The translations under genes and the position numbers were made by a program. This document shows, one piece after another, positions 19,797-29,522 of a stretch of 64,000 nt of DNA (positions within the stretch are counted from its first letter, which is position 1; each line of letters starts with the position of its first letter). The notes beneath the pieces were generated by a model that had not been told where the DNA came from, did not search any database, and saw nothing but the letters and a program-made list of their open reading frames with translations. The DNA is taken from positions 1 through 64,000 of the forward strand of contig NZ_JAMXXP010000010.1 in the NCBI RefSeq assembly GCF_024129355.1. Direction: 5' to 3'. The stretch is from Acinetobacter lwoffii (GTDB lineage: Bacteria; Pseudomonadota; Gammaproteobacteria; Pseudomonadales; Moraxellaceae).

Positions 19797-19810
19797 CCAC
19801 TCAAGGCAAT

Positions 19811-19838
19811 AAAAAAGACCGCATAAGCGGTCTTTTTT
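19811..19838. terminator. Bidirectional terminator between fabI and secB
   Basis: A 12-base perfect stem, AAAAAAGACCGC (19811-19822) with GCGGTCTTTTTT (19827-19838), loop ATAA. A and T runs on both sides let it work in both directions. Confidence 0.95.
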
Positions 19839-19856
19839 AGATTTGAGGGATAGCGA

Positions 19857-20315
19857 TTAAGCTTGACCATCCACAGCAGCGGCTTGCGCACGTTGCATAT
19901 TGGCTTCAAATTCAGCATCGAAGTTGATTGGTGTAAGTAGCAACTGTGGGAAGCTGCCTTTAGTCACCATATCATTCACTGCTTCACGTAGGAACGGGAA
20001 CAGGATGTTCGGACAGTATGCACCCAGGATATATGGAAGACGCTCTTCTTCAACGCCATCCACCAAGAAAATACCAGCTTGAGTCACATCAACGATAAAC
20101 GCGGTATCACCTTCGTTGGTTGCTTGAACTACGACTTTCAAAGCTACTTCAAAATGAGTTTCATCAATTTTTTCTGCAGAAGAAGAAAGATTGATGTTTA
20201 ACTCAGGTTGCCATTGCTTGGTAAAAACTTGCGCCCCAGGAACTTCAAAAGAAATATCTTTGGTGTAAATACGCTCTAATGCCAATTGTGGTTGAGCTTG
20301 TTGTTCTTCACTCAT
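19857..20315 (-). CDS. secB: Protein-export chaperone SecB
   Basis: A cytoplasmic tetrameric chaperone that keeps preproteins unfolded and delivers them to SecA. It has 152 residues, as usual, with the conserved '[13 protein letters not shown]' near residues 20-32, '[11 protein letters not shown]' near 78, and '[17 protein letters not shown]' near 98-114, followed by '[14 protein letters not shown]'. The C-terminal tail is Ala-rich and acidic-poor. Third gene of a yibN-like/grxC/secB cluster with conserved order in gammaproteobacteria; the spacing to grxC is about 40 bases. Confidence 0.97.
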   Translation of the reverse strand: MSEEQQAQPQLALERIYTKDISFEVPGAQVFTKQWQPELNINLSSSAEKIDETHFEVALKVVVQATNEGDTAFIVDVTQAGIFLVDGVEEERLPYILGAYCPNILFPFLREAVNDMVTKGSFPQLLLTPINFDAEFEANMQRAQAAAVDGQA

Positions 20316-20353
20316 TTTTTGATCCTTAATATGAAGTGATAATTTTAGTAAGG

Positions 20354-20608
20354 TTAAGCCAGCAATTCATCAAGTTTGCCTTCACGCTCTAAAGCATAAA
20401 GTTGGTCAAAACCACCGATGAACTGATCATTAATAAAAATTTGTGGCACGGTACGGTGATTGGTACGCTGCATCAATTCAAGACGTACTTCAGGCGCTTC
20501 TTGAGACAAGTTAATCTCTTTATATGCCACACCCTTACGTTCCAGTAGCTGTTTTGCACGCACGCAATAAGGACACACTGTCGTCGAGTAAATAGTAACT
20601 TCAGCCAT
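20354..20608 (-). CDS. grxC: Glutaredoxin 3
   Basis: A glutathione-dependent dithiol oxidoreductase of the cytoplasm, 84 residues. The active site is CPYC (Cys12-Cys15), followed by the cis-Pro block '[11 protein letters not shown]' and '[16 protein letters not shown]', the glutathione-binding loop. The start at 20608 follows AGGAGA seven bases upstream; an in-frame TTG two codons earlier is the only alternative. Between the rhodanese gene and secB, the usual arrangement. Confidence 0.96.
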   Translation of the reverse strand: MAEVTIYSTTVCPYCVRAKQLLERKGVAYKEINLSQEAPEVRLELMQRTNHRTVPQIFINDQFIGGFDQLYALEREGKLDELLA

Positions 20609-20629
20609 GATCAATCTCCTGTTCGTGGA

Positions 20630-21037
20630 TTATTTGCTTTTCACCAAAGGTAAACCTTGAGCTTTCCAGTTGCTGACGCCGCCATCAAGACGGTAGGCAT
20701 CGGCATGACCAACCTGCTGTAATGCAGTACCAGCCACCTGTCCAAGGTTACAAATGAACACCAAAGGGCGATCAGATGCTTTCAGCTCTTCAACATGTTT
20801 TGTAATCTGGCTATATGGAATATTACGGCTGCCGCTGATATGACCTTCACGGAAGTCTTTGGCATCACGTAAATCAATCAGCATGGCATTTTTTGCTTTG
20901 ACTAAAATTCCCAGCGATTGCGGAGAAATTTTGCGACCGTTACGTTGACCTTCGATAATGAAGAACAAAACCACTAATACCGCGAGTGTTCCAAATAAGA
21001 AGGGGTGATTCCCCATAAACTCGAACCAACGTTCCAC
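20630..21037 (-). CDS. Membrane-anchored rhodanese-like protein (YibN type)
   Basis: A 135-residue protein with one N-terminal membrane segment (about residues 12-28) and a rhodanese domain facing the cytoplasm. The active-site loop is 'CNLGQVAG' with Cys96, preceded by 'MLIDLRDAKDFREGHISGSRNIPY'. The sulfur acceptor is unknown. Position and architecture match E. coli YibN, which also precedes grxC-secB; recent reports link YibN to the membrane insertase YidC, but that is not shown by this sequence. First gene of the yibN-grxC-secB cluster. Confidence 0.9.
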   Translation of the reverse strand: MERWFEFMGNHPFLFGTLAVLVVLFFIIEGQRNGRKISPQSLGILVKAKNAMLIDLRDAKDFREGHISGSRNIPYSQITKHVEELKASDRPLVFICNLGQVAGTALQQVGHADAYRLDGGVSNWKAQGLPLVKSK

Positions 21038-21130
21038 AATTCACCTAATTACAATTTTAAAATTGCCAAGAGTATAGCTCATAAATATGGTGATCAAAAT
21101 CACCGCTTCAAGGGCCAAGGGTTAAGAAAA

Positions 21131-22189
21131 TTAATTTTTTTGCTGTGCTTCAGTGATTTCGTCGATTAAACGTAAATAGCTGTCCAGTCGGCGCGGTAAA
21201 ATTTCACCTGCGGCAGCAGCCTGACGCAAAGCACATTGTTTTTCATGCTTATGGGTACAGTTACGGAACTGACAATGGCCGAGCAGGTTTTCAATTTCAG
21301 GAAAGCCGCTTTGTACCTTATCTAAAGTCAGATGCCACAGGCCAAATTCACGAATTCCTGGAGAGTCAATCAGGGCGGCACCTTCACCAAAACCGATCAA
21401 GCGCGTTGATGTCGTAGTGTGCTGACCAAGTGCCGAGTTTTCCGAAATAATATTGGTTTTCTGTGCGGCATCCGGCACGATCGCATTAATCAGCGTGCTT
21501 TTACCCACACCAGATTGACCGACGAAAGCCACCGTTTCATTTTCCAGACGATTAGACAGTGCAGTCAGGTCGCCATCGGATTGGGTCTGCATCACTTCAT
21601 AACCGAGATCTTGATATTCTTGCAGCAGAGTCAGAATCGGATCGTTTTCTTTTAACAAATCGGCTTTATTCATCACCAGCAATGCAGGAATATCGGCATC
21701 GGCACAGGCCACCAGATAACGGTCGATCAGGCCCGGCGCTGGCTCAGGCAATGGTGCAAACACGATCACAATCAGTGAAATGTTGGCCGCTACCGGTTTA
21801 ACCTTGTGATAGCGGTCGGGGCGTGTCAATAAGGATTTTCGGGGATGAATCGCGGTGATAATTCCTAAACCGGTATTCGGATCGGCTTGCCATTTGACCC
21901 GGTCACCCGTGACCAATAAATCCAGATTGGTTCGAGTATGACAGCGCCAGACGCTGTCCAGTTCAATCTCTTTCCAGAAAGGTTCAGGCTCACCATCGGC
22001 GACCACAGGTTTTTCAGGGTGAATGTCAGGGCGAGACAAAGCTTGCACTTCAAGTTGGCGGCCATAATGTTGCACCACTAAACCTTCAAGATCACTGGAG
22101 GTATCGAGATCTTCTTGACGTGTTTTCTGTTGTTTCTGAATGCGGCGCTGTTGTTGCTCTGTCAGACGACGCTTACGTATTAAGGCCAT
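21131..22189 (-). CDS. rsgA: Small ribosomal subunit biogenesis GTPase RsgA
   Basis: A circularly permuted GTPase that checks late maturation of the 30S subunit. The motif order G4-G1-G3 shows the permutation: 'NKAD' (174-177), 'GQSGVGKS' (224-231), 'DSPG' (275-278). An OB-fold region precedes them (about 65-125), and a C-terminal zinc knuckle follows, with Cys306, Cys311, a His and Cys319. The N-terminal 30 residues are very basic, as in relatives. 352 residues, normal length. Divergent from orn; in many gammaproteobacteria rsgA and orn are likewise adjacent and divergent. Confidence 0.97.
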   Translation of the reverse strand: MALIRKRRLTEQQQRRIQKQQKTRQEDLDTSSDLEGLVVQHYGRQLEVQALSRPDIHPEKPVVADGEPEPFWKEIELDSVWRCHTRTNLDLLVTGDRVKWQADPNTGLGIITAIHPRKSLLTRPDRYHKVKPVAANISLIVIVFAPLPEPAPGLIDRYLVACADADIPALLVMNKADLLKENDPILTLLQEYQDLGYEVMQTQSDGDLTALSNRLENETVAFVGQSGVGKSTLINAIVPDAAQKTNIISENSALGQHTTTSTRLIGFGEGAALIDSPGIREFGLWHLTLDKVQSGFPEIENLLGHCQFRNCTHKHEKQCALRQAAAAGEILPRRLDSYLRLIDEITEAQQKN

Positions 22190-22314
22190 TCATATCCTAA
22201 AAAAACCGGGTAAATCAGATGGCAAAAATAGCATGAAGCAGCCCCCGAATGACACCCAAGATGTAATTAATTTGCTACTATAGTTGTTTTTAAACCCAAT
22301 AAGATTGCACATTT

Positions 22315-22872
22315 ATGAGCAGCACCGCTGATACCCGCCTGATTTGGATTGACCTTGAAATGACAGGTCTAGACACAGACAATGATCAAATTATTGAAAT
22401 TGCAACAATTGTAACCGATGACAATTTGAATATTTTGGCAGAAGGTCCTGTGCTTGCGGTACATCAGCCTGCACGTCTGTTAAATGCCATGGATGAGTGG
22501 AACACTCGCCAGCATGGCCAGTCTGGTCTGATTGAACGTGTACGTCGCAGTAAACTGACCGCTCAGGATGCCGAACAGCAAACTATTGAATTCCTGAAAA
22601 AATGGGTCAATCCAAAATCTTCACCGATGTGTGGTAACTCGATCTGTCAGGATCGCCGTTTCTTGCACCGCCTGATGCCTGAACTGGAGCAGTATTTCCA
22701 TTACCGTAATCTGGATGTATCTTCAGTGAAAGAACTGGCCAAACGCTGGCGCCCGGAAATCATGAGCGGTCTCAAGAAAAATGCCTCGCATCTGGCGATG
22801 GATGACATTCGTGATTCGATTGCGGAATTGAAATACTATCGTGAATATTTTTTCATCATGAATAAAGATTAA
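22315..22872 (+). CDS. orn: Oligoribonuclease
   Basis: A DEDDh 3'-5' exonuclease that degrades two-residue RNAs, including pGpG from cyclic-di-GMP breakdown, in the cytoplasm. This links it to the GGDEF-EAL protein in the window. 185 residues, usual length. Active-site blocks: '[10 protein letters not shown]' (Asp13, Glu15), '[11 protein letters not shown]' near residue 103, and '[11 protein letters not shown]' near 158. A terminator follows directly. The TATAGT upstream at about 22279-22284 could be a -10 element. Confidence 0.97.
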   Translation: MSSTADTRLIWIDLEMTGLDTDNDQIIEIATIVTDDNLNILAEGPVLAVHQPARLLNAMDEWNTRQHGQSGLIERVRRSKLTAQDAEQQTIEFLKKWVNPKSSPMCGNSICQDRRFLHRLMPELEQYFHYRNLDVSSVKELAKRWRPEIMSGLKKNASHLAMDDIRDSIAELKYYREYFFIMNKD

Positions 22873-22884
22873 TTCCGATAGATG

Positions 22885-22910
22885 AAAAAGAGGCGAAAGC
22901 CTCTTTTTTT
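22885..22910. terminator. Bidirectional terminator after orn
   Basis: GAGGC (22890-22894) pairs with GCCTC (22899-22903), loop GAAA, extended by five A-T pairs, then a T run. It can also end the opposing small membrane-protein gene. Confidence 0.92.
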
Positions 22911-22913
22911 ATT

Positions 22914-23159
22914 TTACTGAACTGGATTTTTTCTAGTGTAAAACTGCTCCATGCTTTCAAAGCCTACCCACAAGAGTAATAACACAATCAGATGATTCTG
23001 TGTTTCATAACGATCGAAAATAACTAAGCCAAATAATCCTAAAGTCATTAAACGAATGAGAATGCTGAGATAATAATTTTTGTTCTTTTGGCTGATCAGA
23101 ACATAAAAATAAAGCCCGATACAAACAATGTTCAAACCCAAAAGGGTGTTAAATAGCAT
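22914..23159 (-). CDS. Small hypothetical membrane protein
   Basis: An 81-residue hydrophobic protein with three likely membrane segments (about residues 2-21, 30-48 and 56-71) and a short charged tail 'YTRKNPVQ'. I do not recognise a family. The frame is open to 23189, but the ATG at 23159 is preceded by AAAGGAG at good spacing and starts directly with the first membrane segment, so it is preferred. Convergent with orn. Its expression is supported only by the ribosome binding site and the shared terminator. Confidence 0.65.
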   Translation of the reverse strand: MLFNTLLGLNIVCIGLYFYVLISQKNKNYYLSILIRLMTLGLFGLVIFDRYETQNHLIVLLLLWVGFESMEQFYTRKNPVQ

Positions 23160-23341
23160 GACATTCCACTCCTTTTGGCCAAATGACATAGAATTAATTT
23201 ATTGATATTTTAATCAATCGCGAGTCGGTTGTCGCTCTCATCCAATCTGAATGTCATTTAAATCGATTAAAAATTTAGTGGCGGTAAAGAAAAGCGGATT
23301 TTGCTAAAATGATCCGGTATTTTTATTGCTATAGATGACCT

Positions 23342-24112
23342 ATGACTGACCTGCTTCAAGATGATGAATATGACCGCCGTTTTGCTGGTGTTGCCAAAAT
23401 TTATGGAGAAGACAGCTTTAACCATTATGAAAAAAGTCATGTGATGGTGATTGGCATCGGTGGTGTCGGTTCATGGGCAGTAGAAGCTCTGGCACGTAGC
23501 GGAATTGGCGAACTGACCTTGGTCGATATGGATGTGGTGGCGGCATCAAATATCAACCGCCAGTTACCTGCCATGAGTACCACCTTGGGTCATGAAAAAA
23601 TTGAAGTCATGGCCGAGCGGTGTCGTGCAATTAATCCACGTATTAAAATTAATCTGATTGATGATTACCTGACGCCTGAAAATATCAAAGAAATTTTAGC
23701 AGGTGATCCTGATTTAATTCTCGACTGTATTGATGATGTCAAAGCCAAATTTGCCCTGATGCTGCATTGCCGTTTTAACAAGATTCCGTTGATTGTGTCT
23801 GGCGGGGCAGGCGGTAAGCTGGATCCACTGAAAATTCGGGTAGCCGATTTATCTAAAACTGAACAGGACCCGATGCTGGCCAAATTGCGTGCCCAGTTAC
23901 GTGGCAAAGGCATCTGCAAAAAGCCCAAAGAAAAATTTGGCATTACTTGTGTCTATTCCATCGATAATCCATTTTCGAGTGCCGATGTCTGTGCCAGTGC
24001 CGGTTTACGCTGCGGTGGTTATGGCTCTGCCGTGGTGGTGACTTCAAGCTTTGCCATGGTTGCCGTGGCAGAAGGCTTGAAAAAGCTTGATAGTAAAAGA
24101 GCAAAAGCCTGA
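23342..24112 (+). CDS. tcdA: tRNA threonylcarbamoyladenosine dehydratase
   Basis: An E1-like (ThiF/MoeB superfamily) ATP-dependent enzyme that cyclises t6A37 of tRNAs to ct6A, in the cytoplasm. 256 residues. The nucleotide motif is 'GIGGVGSWAVEAL' (residues 38-50), followed by 'DMDVVAASNINRQLPA' with the conserved Asn and Arg, 'DCIDDVKAK' near 138, and 'CASAGLRCGGYGSAVVVTSSFA' towards the C-terminus. The CxxC pairs of MoeB are absent, as expected for TcdA. In E. coli it works with the CsdA/CsdE sulfur pair, which is not seen here. Confidence 0.95.
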   Translation: MTDLLQDDEYDRRFAGVAKIYGEDSFNHYEKSHVMVIGIGGVGSWAVEALARSGIGELTLVDMDVVAASNINRQLPAMSTTLGHEKIEVMAERCRAINPRIKINLIDDYLTPENIKEILAGDPDLILDCIDDVKAKFALMLHCRFNKIPLIVSGGAGGKLDPLKIRVADLSKTEQDPMLAKLRAQLRGKGICKKPKEKFGITCVYSIDNPFSSADVCASAGLRCGGYGSAVVVTSSFAMVAVAEGLKKLDSKRAKA

Positions 24113-24123
24113 TTTAAAAAAAT

Positions 24124-24150
24124 AAAAAGCACAATCTATGTGCTTTTTTT
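24124..24150 (+). terminator. Rho-independent terminator of tcdA
   Basis: AAAAAGCACA (24124-24133) pairs with TGTGCTTTTT (24139-24148), loop ATCTA, ending in T. Confidence 0.9.
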
Positions 24151-24211
24151 AAACTGGCGTTTAGAATGAAAGGATTCATTCGCAGAACAAAAATAATGTT
24201 TTGGAGCAGCT

Positions 24212-26047
24212 ATGTGGTTCTTGCTGGTACTGATTTTGGGGATAGGGGCGTTAGCGATCTGGATGTGGAAACGTCCGGATCCGGTGAAACGTGATCAGGC
24301 GAAGGCTGTACAACATGATTTATGGATTGAGCAGATTGATGCTCAACTGAAACATGCAGCACGTTTGAGTTCAGATCTGGAACATCCGAATTATGAACGC
24401 GCCTATCAGATTTATCAGGGACTGGCTCAGCAACAGGAAATCCCTCAAGCTTATGTAGGTATGGGCCTGATGCATCTGCAGGGTTTGGGACATGAGCAGA
24501 ATACCGAAAAGGCGATTAGTTATCTAGACAAAGCCTTTCGTCTGGGCAGTGATGATGCAGCCTATCATTTGGGGCAGATTCATGAAGGGGATACGTATCA
24601 ACAGGCTGACCCGGAAAAAGCTTTGTATTGGTACCGACATGCGGTAGCACGTGGCAATCTGGATGCCCAATATCGTATTACTGAACTTTCTTCTACCGAA
24701 GGCCAGCCTCAAAACGAGATGACTGCAGAAAAACAGCGTCTGGCATTATTAATTCAAAATGCCGGGCAGGGTCATGCCAATTCGCAGTATCAGCTGGCCC
24801 AGTATTATTTGGCAGATTCAACAACCCAAGATTTAGTGCAAGGAATTCATTATCTGTTTCTGGCGGCACAACAAGATCATTTGGCCGCTAATCAGCAGAT
24901 CGCCGATGATTATGGGCATGGACAGATTCTCCCCCAAGACCTGATGCAATCGCTGCAATTTATTAAACGCTGTATCAGTCTCGGTGACCAGAAAGGTCTG
25001 TATGACTATTATGCTGGTGTATTACAAGGTCGTATCGATACCGACCAGCGTCAGCGCGTGTTCCAGCATTTATTGCAGCAGTCCAAAGAACACGCCGATG
25101 CACACGCCAAGACCTTAATCGGACTGGCTTATTTTCATGGCTGGTATGTTGATAAAAATGAAACCATGGCATTTCGTTACTGGTCGGAAGCGGCCAACAG
25201 TCAGCATGCGCCTGCATTATGCATGATTGCTGCGCTGTATTTTGAGCAGCACCTGGTAGCCAATGAACCGCAAAAAGCATTTGAGTTATATCAGGCTGCC
25301 TATCAGCTTAGTCCTGATGATGTGTCTGCAGGGATGGGGCTGGCGCTGTGTTATTTAAACGGTGTAGGCACAGTTAAAGATACGGGCAAAGCCACACAAA
25401 TGATCCAGAACGCGGCACAACAGTATTGGCAGATTGTGGCTCAGTCTGAGGCGGATCTGATTTATAGCGTCGGCCGGTTTTATAGTCTGGCTGAATATCC
25501 ATTGCCGACACGTGATAAAGCTGTCCAGTACCTCAATCAGGCGGTTGCGAAAGGTTCGAAAGAGGCGGCATGGTTCCTGTACCAAGCTCTGTCAGGCATT
25601 TATCCTGTCTTTGTGAACAATTTAGAGCTAGCAAATCGTTATCTGCATCAGGCTGCGCAATTGGGTCATGCCCAAGCACAGGCAGAATTGGGTTTAAAGT
25701 ATCTGAAAGGTCAACAGATTGCGCAGGATATTGCCTTAGGCTTGAGCTATCTGCAAAAAGCAGCCGCTCAGCAGAATGGTGTAGCACTGAATGCTCTGGG
25801 TGAAGCATATGAACAGGGTCAAGGTGTTGAGAGCAATATTGAGCAAGCCGTACAGTATTATCAGCAGGCGGCAGCGCAGGTAAATGCGGATGCTTATAGC
25901 CATCTTGGACGTTTATATACCAAGGGAATTGGCGTGGAGCGTGATATCGGAATCGCACGGGACTGGCTGGAAAAAGGCAGTTTACTCGGACATGAGCGAT
26001 CCACTGAATTATTGAAAAATGTGAATGCGTATTTGCAAATGAAATAA
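24212..26047 (+). CDS. Membrane-anchored Sel1-repeat protein
   Basis: A 611-residue protein with one N-terminal membrane segment (residues 2-18, 'FLLVLILGIGALAIWMW') and then a long solenoid of Sel1-like (TPR-type) repeats. Repeat signatures such as 'AYVGMGLMHLQGLG', 'AQAELGLKYLKGQ', 'ALNALGEAYEQGQGV' and 'AYSHLGRLYTKGIGV' recur every 36 or so residues and are clearest near residues 60-150 and 490-605. Sel1 proteins act as scaffolds for protein complexes; no partner can be named. The cell side of the repeats is uncertain, as the anchor lacks a clear cleavage site. Monocistronic between two terminators. Confidence 0.88.
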   Translation: MWFLLVLILGIGALAIWMWKRPDPVKRDQAKAVQHDLWIEQIDAQLKHAARLSSDLEHPNYERAYQIYQGLAQQQEIPQAYVGMGLMHLQGLGHEQNTEKAISYLDKAFRLGSDDAAYHLGQIHEGDTYQQADPEKALYWYRHAVARGNLDAQYRITELSSTEGQPQNEMTAEKQRLALLIQNAGQGHANSQYQLAQYYLADSTTQDLVQGIHYLFLAAQQDHLAANQQIADDYGHGQILPQDLMQSLQFIKRCISLGDQKGLYDYYAGVLQGRIDTDQRQRVFQHLLQQSKEHADAHAKTLIGLAYFHGWYVDKNETMAFRYWSEAANSQHAPALCMIAALYFEQHLVANEPQKAFELYQAAYQLSPDDVSAGMGLALCYLNGVGTVKDTGKATQMIQNAAQQYWQIVAQSEADLIYSVGRFYSLAEYPLPTRDKAVQYLNQAVAKGSKEAAWFLYQALSGIYPVFVNNLELANRYLHQAAQLGHAQAQAELGLKYLKGQQIAQDIALGLSYLQKAAAQQNGVALNALGEAYEQGQGVESNIEQAVQYYQQAAAQVNADAYSHLGRLYTKGIGVERDIGIARDWLEKGSLLGHERSTELLKNVNAYLQMK

Positions 26048-26069
26048 ACTGACTCAAATCATATGAGCT

Positions 26070-26099
26070 AAAAAACCGCTGTCTGACAGCGGTTTTTTT
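26070..26099. terminator. Bidirectional terminator between Sel1 and efflux genes
   Basis: CCGCTGT (26076-26082) pairs with ACAGCGG (26086-26092), flanked by A5 and T7. It serves both convergent transcripts. Confidence 0.93.
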
Positions 26100-26114
26100 A
26101 TGGATCAAGCTTTG

Positions 26115-27533
26115 TTAAGGTAATTGTTTAATCGGGCTACCACCCAATGCCTGCATCAAGGTGACATAAGCATTGTACTGGTTCTGTCTGGTTTGCACCA
26201 AAGACAGCCGCGCATTGCGCGTAGTTTCCTGTGCATCCAGCAGGTTTTTCAACGCCACCGCACCATTACGATAACGCACTTCAGTCAAGCGTTCAGTTCT
26301 TTCTGTCAGCTCAACATTGCGTTGCTGTAATGCAACCTGCTTAGTGAGCTCAGTACGATTCGACAAGGCATTTTCCACATCGGCAAAGGCTTCGTACATG
26401 GTCTGGCGATACTGGATAATGGCTTTTTCATATTCCAGCTCATTGACTTGCAGATCACGTTTCATGTCATTCCATTGCAGGAATGGCAAGCTCAGACCGG
26501 CACCTAAAGTTGCAACCGGATTTTTCAGTGCATTCGAGAGGGACGTACTGCTGCCAATACCGGTGGTCAGATTGCCGGTCAAACTAATGGATGGATAGTA
26601 GCTGGCTTTGTTGGCATCTTTATTAGCTAGTGCCTTACGCAAGCGCAGTTCAGTCGCTCGAAGGTCAGGACGACGTGACAATAAACTCGCCGGTAAGTCA
26701 GCCTGAATACTCGGCAATTGAATATTCGGTAAACGGCTTGGCTCTTGAATCGCGAGCTGTTGAACCGGCATGTGCAGCAATACCGCGAGTCCGGTACGTG
26801 TTTCCACACGTTGTTGTTCAATCTGGCTTAAGGTTGCCTGCTGGCTTTGAATCGCCTGTTCCGCCTGGGTTAAATCCAGACCGGATACTGCGCCGGCACG
26901 ATATTGCACTCGCACCAGATCATAGGTTTTTTGCGCGGTCGCCAGATTTTGCTGTACCACGCTATAACGTTCATTCAGATAAGCCAGTTGCCAGTACAAT
27001 TGTGCCGTGGTGCCGATCAGGCTCTGAGCAGTTGCCTGCAAGTCTTCTTCAGAGGCTAAGGCCTCCCAGCGAGCGGCTTCGGTTTGATTGGCCAGTTTGC
27101 CAAACAGATCCAGTTCATAGCTTAAGCCCGGATAACCCAGAGAAATACCGGTCGAAGAATCGCCACCACCATCTAGGCTAAAACGATGGCCCGTTGAAAT
27201 TCTTGCATCACCGACACGAACGCCTTGCTGGCTTTGAGCCTGTCTGGCTTGAATGCGGGCCTGTTGTAAACTGATGCCAGCCACTGCCAGGTCGGTATTC
27301 TGCGCCAATACTTCATTCACCAAATTATTTAATTGCGGATCTTTAAATAAAGTCCACCATTGATCTGCCAGAATATCGGCATGAATCTGCTGACTAAGCA
27401 CCTTATTGTTTTGAAAGCTGCCCGGCATATTGATCGCAGGCTGTTCATAGGGGGTTTTCACCACTGCGGCACAACCGACCAGCGAGCTTCCCAGCAACAG
27501 GGCACTGGCAAGCTTGGTTAAATTCATTTGCAT
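26115..27533 (-). CDS. Outer-membrane factor lipoprotein, NodT/TolC family
   Basis: The outer-membrane channel of a tripartite efflux pump. 472 residues, with lipobox 'LVGC' (Cys21), the 'DQWWTLFKDPQLNNLVNEVL' block near residue 60, and two repeated coiled-coil halves typical of the family ('AQLYWQLAYLNERY', 'FADVENALSNRTEL'). The start at 27533 follows AAGGA by seven bases; it lies within the end of macB (stop at 27544), so starts further upstream would overlap macB more deeply and bury the signal peptide. Last gene of macA-macB-omf. The family is shared by AdeC, OprM and MtrE relatives, so the substrate is unknown. Confidence 0.92.
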   Translation of the reverse strand: MQMNLTKLASALLLGSSLVGCAAVVKTPYEQPAINMPGSFQNNKVLSQQIHADILADQWWTLFKDPQLNNLVNEVLAQNTDLAVAGISLQQARIQARQAQSQQGVRVGDARISTGHRFSLDGGGDSSTGISLGYPGLSYELDLFGKLANQTEAARWEALASEEDLQATAQSLIGTTAQLYWQLAYLNERYSVVQQNLATAQKTYDLVRVQYRAGAVSGLDLTQAEQAIQSQQATLSQIEQQRVETRTGLAVLLHMPVQQLAIQEPSRLPNIQLPSIQADLPASLLSRRPDLRATELRLRKALANKDANKASYYPSISLTGNLTTGIGSSTSLSNALKNPVATLGAGLSLPFLQWNDMKRDLQVNELEYEKAIIQYRQTMYEAFADVENALSNRTELTKQVALQQRNVELTERTERLTEVRYRNGAVALKNLLDAQETTRNARLSLVQTRQNQYNAYVTLMQALGGSPIKQLP

Positions 27534-27543
27534 ATCAGATTCC

Positions 27544-29520
27544 TTATTCGCGAGAGAGCGCATCGACTGGATTCAGACGAGCAGCGTTACGTGCCGGGAT
27601 AAAGCCAAACACAATCCCGATCAGGCTTGAGCAGATAAAGGCCGCTACAATCGAAGTGGTTGAATACGCCATCTGGAAAGTACCGCCGGCAAAATGGGTA
27701 ATTAATTGGCCAATTCCGAGAGAAAGCAGCACACCCAAAATACCACCCAAGATACAGACCAGAACGGCTTCAATCAGGAATTGCTGCAAAATATCACTTT
27801 GACGTGCGCCAACGGCCATACGCACCCCGATTTCCTGAGTACGTTCAGTCACGGAGACCAGCATGATATTCATTACCCCAATCCCGCCGACCACTAGAGA
27901 AATCACGGCAATCGCTGAAATCAAAAGGGTCATGGTGGCTGTGGTTTGCTGAATGGTTTCACGGATACTGTCGGCATTCTGGGTAAACACATCCTGCGCG
28001 CCATGGCGCTGTACCAGCAGATTCAGAATCGCATTTTCAGCCGCTGCACTTGGGTATTCATCCTTGATCCGCACAATGATGCTACGCACATTGGACTGCC
28101 CCAGCATACGGCTCATCACGGTGGAATACGGCAGATAGACATTCAGGCTGTCATTATTGCCCATCATGCCTTTTTGCGCGTCGATCACCCCGATAATCCG
28201 GCTCGGTACGCTCCCGAGTAAAATCACCTGACCCACCGGATTGGTGCCATCCTTAAAGAAGGTATTTTTGGTATTGGTGTCAATGACGACATCTTGCGCC
28301 TGTTGCATGACACTACTGCGGTCAAAAGGCTGACCGGACTGGAACGTCATGCCACGCACGTAGAAGAAATCTTCACTGACGCCGTTGACCGTAGTTGAAG
28401 CTTCGATTTCTTTATAACGGCCGGTGACACTGCTATTCACCGATGGGCTGACGCCATCGACATACGGTTGTTCAGCTAGCGCATCGGCATCGGCCGGAAT
28501 CAGGGTTTTGGACTGTGAAGATCTGGAGTTATCCCCAAAGCCTCGACCCTGAAATACGGTAATGGTATTGGTCCCCAGACTGCTGATATTTTCCAGAATC
28601 TGCTTTTGTGAGCCATTACCGAGTGCCACCACCGAGACCACCGAAGCAATACCGATAATGATTCCGAGCATGGTGAGGAAAGTCCGCATGCGATGTGCAT
28701 TCATGGCCAGCAAGGCCATCCGGAAGGCTTCACCCAGACGGTCAACTGCAGAACGCCATGAAGAAATCTTCTTTTGTTCACTGCGGATCAGCGGCTGTTT
28801 TTCCAGATGCTCTTCGACTTCAGGAACATTGGGCTGATCAGAAATAATATTGCCGTCCGAGATCTCGATAATCCGCGTCGCATTTTTCGCTACATTATGA
28901 TCATGCGTGACCAGAATGATGGTATGACCTTTGGCATTCAGTTCACGCAAAATACGCATCACTTCAATACCGCTGTTCTTGTCCAATGCACCGGTCGGTT
29001 CATCGGCCAGAATCACGTCACCGCCATTCATTAGCGCACGGGCAATCGAAACCCGTTGCTGCTGACCACCAGAGAGCTGGCTCGGACGGTTCTGGGTTTT
29101 TTCACCCAGACCGAGATCAGTCAGAATCTTGACGGCTCGCGCATGCCGTTCAGATGAATCCGCACCGGCATAAATCGCAGGGACTTCGACATTGCCTGCT
29201 GCATTTAAATCGCCCAGCAGATGATAACGCTGAAAAATAAAGCCGAAATATTCACGGCGTAATTGCGCCAGTTCATCCGCTTCCAGTTCCCGGGTTTCAC
29301 GGCCTTTGACCTTGTAGCTACCCGTGGTCGGTTTGTCCAGACAACCCAGAATGTTCATCAGGGTCGATTTACCGGAACCGGACTGACCGACAATCGCCAC
29401 CAGTTCACCCGGATAAATCTCTAGATTCACCCCTTTTAAAATCTGGACCGTGCTTTCACCCGCAGGGAATTCACGAACCAGATTTTTCACCTCGAGGAGA
29501 GGCTGTTGTTGTGAATTCAT
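27544..29520 (-). CDS. macB: MacB macrolide/peptide ABC transporter, ATPase-permease
   Basis: An inner-membrane ABC protein that drives mechanotransmission-type export of substrates from the periplasm through MacA and an outer-membrane channel. Known MacB substrates in other bacteria include macrolides, enterotoxin and lipopeptides. 658 residues: ATPase with Walker A 'GQSGSGKS' (45-52), signature 'LSGGQQQRV' near 148, Walker B '[12 protein letters not shown]' near 170; first membrane segment near 285; a large periplasmic domain about 310-525; and three membrane segments near 530-650 with the '[13 protein letters not shown]'-like block (here '[13 protein letters not shown]'). Starts 2 bases after macA ends. 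Confidence 0.96.
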   Translation of the reverse strand: MNSQQQPLLEVKNLVREFPAGESTVQILKGVNLEIYPGELVAIVGQSGSGKSTLMNILGCLDKPTTGSYKVKGRETRELEADELAQLRREYFGFIFQRYHLLGDLNAAGNVEVPAIYAGADSSERHARAVKILTDLGLGEKTQNRPSQLSGGQQQRVSIARALMNGGDVILADEPTGALDKNSGIEVMRILRELNAKGHTIILVTHDHNVAKNATRIIEISDGNIISDQPNVPEVEEHLEKQPLIRSEQKKISSWRSAVDRLGEAFRMALLAMNAHRMRTFLTMLGIIIGIASVVSVVALGNGSQKQILENISSLGTNTITVFQGRGFGDNSRSSQSKTLIPADADALAEQPYVDGVSPSVNSSVTGRYKEIEASTTVNGVSEDFFYVRGMTFQSGQPFDRSSVMQQAQDVVIDTNTKNTFFKDGTNPVGQVILLGSVPSRIIGVIDAQKGMMGNNDSLNVYLPYSTVMSRMLGQSNVRSIIVRIKDEYPSAAAENAILNLLVQRHGAQDVFTQNADSIRETIQQTTATMTLLISAIAVISLVVGGIGVMNIMLVSVTERTQEIGVRMAVGARQSDILQQFLIEAVLVCILGGILGVLLSLGIGQLITHFAGGTFQMAYSTTSIVAAFICSSLIGIVFGFIPARNAARLNPVDALSRE

Positions 29521-29522
29521 GC

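Noticed and set aside
25533..26108. Long open frame on the minus strand opposite the Sel1-repeat gene
   Set aside because: It lacks a ribosome binding site and any recognisable protein pattern; the plus-strand repeats explain the open frame.
26630..27181. 183-codon plus-strand frame opposite the efflux channel gene
   Set aside because: Antisense shadow of a strongly coding gene, with low-quality composition and no ribosome binding site.
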